Shown: piece by piece, positions 1 through 5,017 of the stretch | How positions within the stretch are numbered: position 1 is the stretch's first letter | How the letters are laid out: each line of letters starts with the position of its first letter | NCBI GenBank assembly: GCA_021159265.1 | Contig: JAGGSD010000104.1 | Span: forward strand, 1 to 6,696 | Reading direction: 5' to 3' | DNA length: 6,696 nt | Source of the DNA: Syntrophobacterales bacterium | GTDB lineage: Bacteria; Desulfobacterota; Syntrophia; Syntrophales; UBA6807 | Made by a program: the position numbers and the translations under genes | The notes under the pieces: model-generated | Databases searched by the model: none | What the model saw: the letters and a program-made list of their open reading frames with translations, nothing else | Told to the model about the DNA's origin: nothing

Positions 1-12
1 TTTTTACCGTAT

Positions 13-93
13 GGGTAGGGGAGGTTTTAACCTCCCTTCATGGTTCGACTGAGCGTTCGACGGACTGACGGGCGACTAAAGTCGCCCCTACCC
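13..93. repeat. Composite palindromic (REP/MITE-like) element
   Basis: The outer ends are perfect 9-bp inverted repeats, GGGTAGGGG (13-21) and CCCCTACCC (85-93). Inside are two further perfect palindromic arms: GGGAGGTT/AACCTCCC (19-26 and 29-36) and GGGCGACT/AGTCGCCC (70-77 and 80-87). The centre contains GTTCGAC twice, at 43-49 and 55-61, exactly 12 bp apart. Nested hairpins with matching outer ends are what short, non-autonomous dispersed repeats look like, and the arms could also fold as transcription-terminating or mRNA-stabilising structures downstream of the toxin gene. The structure is seen directly. Its dispersal around the genome is inferred and cannot be shown from one copy. Confidence 0.6.
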
Positions 94-291
94 CCGCTAT
101 TTTAATAAATGTTAAGTAATATGAAACACTTGTAACACATTTGCAGATTTGAGTTACTTGGAAGATAAAATTGTTTTGGCTGTCATAGATGAAAACATAT
201 GTTTTTTAACAACTCTACCTGTTCATCGATAAGTTTCAAGTGTTCCCTATCAGCCCCAACTTCTTAACATCATTAACTTTTCCTAACCTCG
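94..291. other. AT-rich non-coding stretch downstream of vapC
   Basis: No credible gene was found on either strand. It contains a perfect 14-bp palindrome AAAACATATGTTTT (192-205) followed by extra T residues on the plus strand, which is too AT-rich to call a terminator. The minus strand has a short broken reading frame that looks faintly coding (see findings). No direct repeats of CRISPR size and spacing are present, so this is not a leader or array. Confidence 0.5.
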
Positions 292-699
292 CTATGGCTC
301 CGTCCTTTTGATACCTTCAATCGCATCGAAATCTCTATCATATGAATAGATTTTATCGAGACCATGATATTTCATAAAGACCGCATTATAGGCGTCAATG
401 TAGTCAATATTCTTTCTACTGTAGAGGACAAGGGCATCGGCAATGATATTTTTATCGGGGATGTATAAGTTTTCAGTACTGACTATGATAGTGACTTTTT
501 CAACAATATCGGCTTTTGCAATCTTGTAGTAAGACAAAAGTGTCCATATCAGCTCGGCAATTACCATCCCGGATGTTACAAGCGTTATTTTGCCTTCAAT
601 CGCTTTTTTAAATATTTCTCTACATTTATCATACTTTGAAGGATCGTCTTTGGTCAGATACCTGAGGAATATATTTGTATCAATGAATCTTTTCTTCAT
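292..699 (-). CDS. vapC: PIN-domain ribonuclease toxin, VapC type
   Basis: This is the toxin half of a type II toxin-antitoxin module. It is predicted to be a Mg2+-dependent endoribonuclease that cuts cellular RNA when freed from its antitoxin. At 135 residues it has the usual VapC length and consists of one PIN domain. The acidic active-site set is visible: D7 in FIDTNIF at the N-terminus, E49 in VIAEL, D102 in DYIDAYNA, and D121/D123 in YSYDRDFD near the C-terminus. It appears intact and potentially active. The start lies three bases past the antitoxin stop codon, so the two are almost certainly co-transcribed and translationally coupled; its own ribosome binding site is weak (CAGGTAGG). 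The family assignment is firm. The RNA target cannot be read from the sequence. Confidence 0.92.
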   Translation of the reverse strand: MKKRFIDTNIFLRYLTKDDPSKYDKCREIFKKAIEGKITLVTSGMVIAELIWTLLSYYKIAKADIVEKVTIIVSTENLYIPDKNIIADALVLYSRKNIDYIDAYNAVFMKYHGLDKIYSYDRDFDAIEGIKRTEP

Positions 700-702
700 A
701 GC

Positions 703-960
703 CTACCTGCCCGTAACTGTTTTTTCAGCGACTTTTTTTCTGACTTTTTCTCTGACTTTGCGAAAATCTACAGGTTTTTCATTATCCGGTATCTTTACCG
801 AGCCTCCGATATCAAGAATATTGCCCTTCAGAGGTTTTAGGACTGCCTGATCACCTTCAACAACCACAATGACCTTTTCGGATGGTTTCAGGTTTAATGC
901 CTTTCTCACCTCTTTTGGCACCGTTATCTGTCCTTTTGATGTTAGTAATGCAATGGGCAT
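703..960 (-). CDS. vapB: AbrB/SpoVT-fold antitoxin of the VapBC pair
   Basis: This 85-residue protein begins with an AbrB/SpoVT swapped-hairpin DNA-binding domain, about residues 4-45. The signature is TSKGQITVPKEVRKALNL, followed by a VIVVVEGDQAVLKP strand pair. The remaining tail (about 50-85) is charged and rich in Lys, Arg and Glu (DFRKVREKVRKKVAEK). It is the likely segment that wraps the toxin and blocks its active site. A strong AAAGGAGG ribosome binding site lies just before the ATG. The gene comes first in the operon, the usual antitoxin-toxin order. By family precedent the protein should bind its own promoter, and a palindromic operator candidate lies 27 bp upstream of the start codon. 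Assignment as an antitoxin rests on both the fold and the adjacent PIN toxin. Confidence 0.9.
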   Translation of the reverse strand: MPIALLTSKGQITVPKEVRKALNLKPSEKVIVVVEGDQAVLKPLKGNILDIGGSVKIPDNEKPVDFRKVREKVRKKVAEKTVTGR

Positions 961-986
961 ATTATCCTCCTTTTTCTGTATTTTCC

Positions 987-1018
987 TACATTATATAATG
1001 TATCTTACTTTTATTCAA
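987..1018 (-). promoter_or_regulatory. vapBC promoter with palindromic operator
   Basis: On the minus strand a TTGAAT -35 box (1018-1013) is separated by exactly 17 bases from a perfect TATAAT -10 box (995-990). The -10 box lies inside a perfect 16-bp palindrome, TACATTATATAATGTA (987-1002). A dimeric AbrB-type antitoxin bound here would occlude RNA polymerase, matching the autorepression known for toxin-antitoxin operons. The boxes and palindrome are seen directly; the regulatory role is inferred. Confidence 0.65.
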
Positions 1019-1045
1019 GATTACTTTATATGAATCCAGGCTGAA

Positions 1046-1342
1046 TTAAAAGAACTGCGCCAATACCTCATCATTTACCAGCTTTTTGTCAAACCCCTGG
1101 CCCAGGACCTTGATCTGTCTGAAATCTTCCTGACAGAATGGGAATAGATACAGGCTGTCCACCTTATCATCGATAAGGTCAAGGCACTTTTCCGCCAGTT
1201 CATCAACGCGGTTTGTCTTGAGTTTGCCAAGAAATACGCTCTTCTGGACTCTGATTAAGCCGTATTTCTTGCATTCCTTGGCGATTTTATTCCGGGTTTT
1301 GTCGTCTGAGATATCGTAGATGATCCATATGAGGACGGACAT
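1046..1342 (-). CDS. cas2: CRISPR-associated protein Cas2
   Basis: Cas2 is the small dimeric ferredoxin-fold partner of Cas1; a Cas1-Cas2 complex captures foreign DNA fragments and inserts them as spacers at the leader end of a CRISPR array. The protein is 98 residues, a normal length. It opens with the typical first strand ending in the conserved acidic residue (IIYDISDDKTRNKIAKECKKYG, D10), followed by the second-strand signature RVQKSVFLGKL (31-41). A very strong AAGGAGGAG ribosome binding site precedes the ATG. It follows cas1 by 66 bases in the same direction, so the two are probably one transcript. The intervening DNA contains a GC-rich hairpin. The sequence alone does not tell which CRISPR subtype it served. 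Confidence 0.93.
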   Translation of the reverse strand: MSVLIWIIYDISDDKTRNKIAKECKKYGLIRVQKSVFLGKLKTNRVDELAEKCLDLIDDKVDSLYLFPFCQEDFRQIKVLGQGFDKKLVNDEVLAQFF

Positions 1343-1359
1343 TAGTTCTCCTCCTTCAA

Positions 1360-1380
1360 TCCCTCCCGCCAGGGGAGGGA
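1360..1380. repeat. GC-rich hairpin in the cas1-cas2 spacer
   Basis: Perfect 8-bp arms TCCCTCCC (1360-1367) and GGGAGGGA (1373-1380) surround a 5-base loop. Read on the minus strand, the hairpin ends only a few bases before the cas2 Shine-Dalgarno sequence, and no T-run follows, so it is not an intrinsic terminator. It may be a dispersed palindromic repeat or an mRNA structure that affects cas2 translation. The structure is certain; the role is unknown. Confidence 0.55.
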
Positions 1381-1408
1381 AGCTATGGGGAAAAAGAAAA
1401 TTGCACTT

Positions 1409-2425
1409 TCAGAATTCCTTTATTTCCAGCCAGTCCGACTGTTTATATTCCGTCTCGGCAAGAAGAATATTGGCCATGCGGTGGGCTTCGTGCTGGAGAA
1501 TATGACGGCGCTTAACGTTTTTTCTGCGGTATCGCACCGTTTCGTCCAGGTGCCTGTTCATGGCTTCCACGACGACTGGTTTCCCCTTTTGATTCAGGGT
1601 AACGGCTTGATCACTTCGGTCAAAGTATTCGTCCTTCATCTTTTTCCCTGTGAAGAGATAGATGGTGGTTTGATCGCCATAGACCCGGAATGGTTCGATC
1701 AGGTCAAAGACGAGGGATTTTTTATTGTAATTATCAGTATGCAGAAAGCCGATATAAGGATCGAGGCCGGAGAGAATGCAGGCCTTCTCAACAAGGGAAT
1801 AAAGGATGCCATAACAGTAGTTGAGACAGGCATTGAAGGGATCTTTCGCTGGCCGGCGGGATCGGCCGTCGAAACGGTATTTTTCCGGCAGTATGTCGGA
1901 CAGGCACTGGAAGTAATTTCTGCCCGCCGTTCCTTCGAGCCCCATCAGCCGGTTGCGCGCAGATTCCAGATCTTCGCTGCTCTCGGCTGCAAGATCGGTT
2001 TTTGCTTTCTCGATTCTTTCGATTGGGGTGATAAAATTATCTTCCCTGCCGGGGCGTGCGTGCATCAGCTTTTTTAGAAACTTAATCTGATTGTCGAGCT
2101 TCCCGGTTACCATGTCGGTAACAAGCTTCATTCCCAAGGGACTGTCCATTGCCTCAAGTTGCCTTCTGCGAATCAGGGCAGTGCTTCCCATCTTAGAGAA
2201 CCAGACCCTTCCTATGGGATCACCGTAGGAATTCATAAAGACGACGTCAATGTTATGCTCGAGGGCCATAACTATGGCCTGGCTGGTGATCATGGCCTGG
2301 TTTGATATGATAAGACTTTCAACTTTAATCGGGGAGATTTCGAAAGATTTTTCCTTTTGCTTCAGACAGAAGCACTCATTTTTCTGGGTAATGAAAGTGC
2401 CCGGCGTGTTAATGACGAGTTGCAT
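1409..2425 (-). CDS. cas1: CRISPR-associated endonuclease/integrase Cas1
   Basis: Cas1 is the metal-dependent integrase that joins new spacers to a CRISPR array, acting with Cas2. The protein is 338 residues, a full length for the family. It has an N-terminal beta-rich domain (about 1-80, including the IISNQAMITSQAIVMALEHNIDVVFMN segment) and an alpha-helical catalytic domain. The metal ligands are visible: E164 in MGLEGTAGRNYF, H229 in GFLHTDNYNKKSLVFDLIEPFR, and D241/E244 in the same motif. The helical segment RRPAKDPFNACLNYCYGILYSLVEKA is also typical. No Cas4, reverse transcriptase or other domain is fused to it. A GGAGG ribosome binding site six bases before the ATG supports the start. 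A promoter candidate lies in the 114-base gap after the upstream nuclease gene. It appears intact and catalytically competent. Confidence 0.96.
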   Translation of the reverse strand: MQLVINTPGTFITQKNECFCLKQKEKSFEISPIKVESLIISNQAMITSQAIVMALEHNIDVVFMNSYGDPIGRVWFSKMGSTALIRRRQLEAMDSPLGMKLVTDMVTGKLDNQIKFLKKLMHARPGREDNFITPIERIEKAKTDLAAESSEDLESARNRLMGLEGTAGRNYFQCLSDILPEKYRFDGRSRRPAKDPFNACLNYCYGILYSLVEKACILSGLDPYIGFLHTDNYNKKSLVFDLIEPFRVYGDQTTIYLFTGKKMKDEYFDRSDQAVTLNQKGKPVVVEAMNRHLDETVRYRRKNVKRRHILQHEAHRMANILLAETEYKQSDWLEIKEF

Positions 2426-2497
2426 ACGCTACCTCCATTGCGAAACGCATAGAAAGTGAGCTTATATCTTGCGGCGGAACAAACGGTATTACGACGA

Positions 2498-2528
2498 TAT
2501 ATAAATAAACTTTTTGTCTTATTGTCAA
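2498..2528 (-). promoter_or_regulatory. Candidate promoter for cas1-cas2
   Basis: In the gap between the ERCC4 gene and cas1, the minus strand has a perfect TTGACA -35 box (2528-2523), only 11 bases past the ERCC4 stop codon. An AT-rich TTTATATATA run follows 17-19 bases downstream. The best -10 match within it is TATATA (2503-2498, 19-base spacer), which is imperfect. The site would let the adaptation genes be expressed independently of the upstream genes. Prediction from sequence only. Confidence 0.45.
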
Positions 2529-2539
2529 TGGTTATTCAT

Positions 2540-3616
2540 CTATTTTTCCGAAGTTTTCGACCAGTAGCTATTTTTTCCCCTTCCGCGGGGTTCAATGATT
2601 CCTTCTTTTTTCATGTCTCGCAGTACTCTCCGGAGGGTTGCTCCGGGGATGTCGGGGAATGATTCCCGCAGCATTGCTATGGTGAATTCTTGAGGAAATT
2701 CGATTTCTATGCTTTCTCTTATCTCATAATAACTGCCGCCGGTTGTTTCTGGCGTTTTTCCGTAGCGTGTCACGACTTCGGAGATTTTATGGTGAGGTAT
2801 GTCTTCTCGATGGGCCGTGGTTGAGATGAAGAACTGGAAGGTCCATTCCCGGGCAAGTTTGCGGTTTCCGGCAAAGACAATTGATAAATTTGGGTGAAAG
2901 GCATGTAGCTCAGCGATTGCTTTTGCCGTAAAGGCAGGAGGGTAAAATTTCATCTTGCCGGGATTCAGGAAATCGGAGTAGTTGGCCTCGATTACAAGGG
3001 CTGTGTGCCGGTATGCTTCAAGTTCGCTTAATTGCTGGTGAAATACATGCATCTTTCCGAATTCGGCAAGGAGATTGTCCATGGTCTTTCGCTCGACAAT
3101 TGCCACTAGCCGGTTGCCTTCTTTCAACGCGTAGTCGCCGACGGGAAGTTGCTCACGGGTTACTTCACTGTTTGGGAATCGCCAGGGATATCGTTCAGCG
3201 GAGTCGATAACAATGGAAAGTTCGCTTTTTGTGTATGTGGAGAGCTTTACCCTCGGTTTTCGTTCTTTCAGACCCCGTTCCGTTCTCCAGAATATCTGTT
3301 CATATTCACCCTCTCTCGTCTTGTATTGTTTTGTCAGAAAGAGAAAGTCGCAACGTTTGTTTCTGGGTCTGTCTAGGATGATGGCAAGACGCTTGCCGTA
3401 GCGATTCATGGAAATGACGGGGACCCGCTCCACTTCTTCAGTCGTCCAGCGTAATCCATCATCCTCTTCACGCACGCAAAAGACGTGTCCCTTCTGTCCC
3501 GGCCATTTTTCTTGGACACGCAACCTGAGAAGTGTCCTTCCGTCCTGCCGTATCGTAAGAAGGTAGGGAAACTTATTGTCGTCGATTGATTCGAGTATCC
3601 AGATGGGAACCGCCAT
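2540..3616 (-). CDS. ERCC4/XPF-type nuclease with winged-helix-like tail
   Basis: Predicted DNA structure-specific endonuclease of the ERCC4 (XPF/Mus81/Hef) nuclease fold, 358 residues. Three regions are visible. Residues 1-125 are beta-rich, basic and not recognised. Residues about 133-270 are the ERCC4 domain, with the active-site series SIVIDSAE (D138), LPVGDYAL (D161) and IVERKT (E175-K177), then GKMHVFHQQLSELEAYRHTALVIEAN. Residues about 305-355 look like a winged helix (MLRESFPDIPGATLRRVLRDMKKEGIIEPRG). It lacks the helicase domain and the tandem HhH domain of archaeal and eukaryotic relatives, so partner or substrate recognition must come from the other two regions. It lies 25 bases after the CoA transferase stop with no good ribosome binding site, hinting at translational coupling, and is followed by cas1 in the same direction. 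The nuclease fold is confident. A role in spacer acquisition, DNA repair or anti-phage defence is not established. Confidence 0.85.
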   Translation of the reverse strand: MAVPIWILESIDDNKFPYLLTIRQDGRTLLRLRVQEKWPGQKGHVFCVREEDDGLRWTTEEVERVPVISMNRYGKRLAIILDRPRNKRCDFLFLTKQYKTREGEYEQIFWRTERGLKERKPRVKLSTYTKSELSIVIDSAERYPWRFPNSEVTREQLPVGDYALKEGNRLVAIVERKTMDNLLAEFGKMHVFHQQLSELEAYRHTALVIEANYSDFLNPGKMKFYPPAFTAKAIAELHAFHPNLSIVFAGNRKLAREWTFQFFISTTAHREDIPHHKISEVVTRYGKTPETTGGSYYEIRESIEIEFPQEFTIAMLRESFPDIPGATLRRVLRDMKKEGIIEPRGRGKNSYWSKTSEK

Positions 3617-3641
3617 GGTTTGTTGTCTTTTATATTTATTG

Positions 3642-4859
3642 CTAATCTTCTCCGTTTATTACCCCCTCCTTTTTCAGATTATCAATCTCTTCATCAGAAT
3701 ATCTCAGGATTTCCCTCAAAATCTCTTCCGAATGCTGTCCCAGAAGAGGAGCTGCGGCATAGACTTCTCCAGGTGTTTCAGACAGATGGATCGGCGATCC
3801 GGCGATTTTCATCTTACCCGCTTCCGGTTGGTCAATGTCCACCAACATTTTCCGGTATGTGATGTTCGGATCTTCGCAGATTTCCTTCATATTGTTTATC
3901 GGAGAATATGGCAAGCCTGCATCCTCGAAAATATCAGCCCATTCCCTGGTAGTTTTCTTACTTAATTCAGCAGCGAGTATGGGAATGAGTTCTTCTTTAT
4001 TGTTGGTTCTAAGGAGATTGGTTTCAAATTTCAGGTTATACGTCAGATCTTCTCTATTAATCGCCTTGCAGAATGCAGCCCACAAGTTATCGTTTCCGAT
4101 GGGTGTTATGATCCAGGAATCTTTGGTTTTAAACCCCTGAAAGGGTGTTATGGAAGGATGTGCGCTTCCTAATGATTCCGGGATTGTTCCCTCGATCGTG
4201 TACCGGACGGCGGCATTTTCCAGTATGGCAAACAGACCATCTATCATCGAACCGTCATAGCGCTGCCCTCTCCCTGTTTTTCCCCGATGGATCAATGCGG
4301 CAAGAATTCCAATGACGGCCTGATGACCGGCAACGATATCTCCAACAGACGAACCCACTCTGCAGGGAGGTCCCCCTTCTGGCCCTGTGATACTCATAAT
4401 CCCGCTGTAACCCTGTGCAACCATATCATAAGCGGGACGTGTTTCATACCCGGGAAGTGCGTCATGACCAAAACCGGATATAGAGGCATAGATCATTCCG
4501 GGATTTATTTTTTGAATTTCCTCCCATCCAAAGCCCAGCTTTCGCATTGTCATGGGCCTGAAATTTTCCACAATAACATCAGAGAGCCGGATCAGTTCGC
4601 CAAGTATCTTTTTCCCCTTTTCGTGTTTCAAATTTAAAACCATGCTTTTTTTATTACGGTTAAGACTTATAAAATAACCGCTTCTGTTTTTACCAGGTTT
4701 GCCTGCAAAGGGACCAAATTCTCTCGAATCGTCTCCGTGGGGCGGCTCAATATGGATAACCTCGGCGCCGAGGTCAGCCAGAAACATGGTGCACGTCGGC
4801 GCCGCCAGAACATGACTCAAATCAACAACCCTTATGCCTTCCAATGCCCTATTAGCCAT
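3642..4859 (-). CDS. CaiB/BaiF-type class III CoA transferase
   Basis: Cytosolic family III CoA transferase, which moves CoA between carboxylic acids through an aspartyl-CoA thioester. Relatives act on formate/oxalate, carnitine, bile acids, aromatic acids or succinate; the substrate here cannot be read. With the chosen start the protein is 405 residues, normal for the family. It begins LEGIRVVDLSHVLAAPTCTMFLADLGAEVIHIE, carries the VIVENFRP motif, and has the probable nucleophile Asp174 in VGSSVGDIVAGHQAVIGILAAL, aligned by motif to formyl-CoA transferase D169. GRGQRYDGSMIDGLF and the C-terminal APLLGQHSEEIL are also typical. The ATG at 4859 is preferred because a good AGGAG lies nine bases before it and homologues begin with this motif; an in-frame ATG at 4937 would add 26 unconserved, Lys/Asn-rich residues. 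It is divergent from nnr and upstream of the nuclease gene. Confidence 0.93.
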   Translation of the reverse strand: MANRALEGIRVVDLSHVLAAPTCTMFLADLGAEVIHIEPPHGDDSREFGPFAGKPGKNRSGYFISLNRNKKSMVLNLKHEKGKKILGELIRLSDVIVENFRPMTMRKLGFGWEEIQKINPGMIYASISGFGHDALPGYETRPAYDMVAQGYSGIMSITGPEGGPPCRVGSSVGDIVAGHQAVIGILAALIHRGKTGRGQRYDGSMIDGLFAILENAAVRYTIEGTIPESLGSAHPSITPFQGFKTKDSWIITPIGNDNLWAAFCKAINREDLTYNLKFETNLLRTNNKEELIPILAAELSKKTTREWADIFEDAGLPYSPINNMKEICEDPNITYRKMLVDIDQPEAGKMKIAGSPIHLSETPGEVYAAAPLLGQHSEEILREILRYSDEEIDNLKKEGVINGED

Positions 4860-4944
4860 AACTGTTTTCTCCTGTTTGTATTCTATTTTTGATTTATTGA
4901 GTGTTTGATGTAGAAAATATTTGTTTTTCTTGATCATCTTTTCT

Positions 4945-4974
4945 ATATTAGCTGATGATATTTTAATAATACAA
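4945..4974 (-). promoter_or_regulatory. Weak candidate promoter for the CoA transferase
   Basis: The divergent intergenic region (4860-5017) is very AT-rich. On the minus strand, TTGTAT (4974-4969) and TAATAT (4950-4945) are spaced by 18 bases, which gives a plausible but imperfect sigma70-like promoter with a leader of about 80 bases. For the opposite direction (nnr), a TACAAT -10-like box occurs at 4970-4975 but no convincing -35 box accompanies it. In DNA this AT-rich such matches arise readily by chance. Confidence 0.25.
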
Positions 4975-5017
4975 TAATTTTATTAATGATAGCGTAAAAA
5001 AAGAGGGGGAACACATT

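Noticed and set aside
192..205. Palindrome AAAACATATGTTTT as an intrinsic terminator for vapC
   Set aside because: The stem is almost entirely A-T pairs and too weak for a terminator, and it sits about 90 bases past the stop codon.
1..291. Possible CRISPR array or leader next to cas2
   Set aside because: The repeats here are nested inverted repeats plus a 7-bp duplication. There are no equal-length direct repeats separated by unique 30-40 bp spacers.
1161..1179. Inverted repeat ACCTTATC/GATAAGGT with a 3-base loop inside cas2
   Set aside because: It sits in conserved-length coding sequence for an Asp/Ile/Lys stretch, and the symmetry probably follows from the codons. No terminator or regulatory context.
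1385..2077. 230-residue open frame on the plus strand
   Set aside because: It lies almost wholly antisense to cas1, whose active-site motifs are unmistakable. It has no recognisable domain and is a shadow of the real gene.
3576..3965. Plus-strand frames antisense to the CoA transferase and nuclease genes
   Set aside because: Cys/Phe/Arg-rich, low-quality translations opposite two well-supported genes; shadows.
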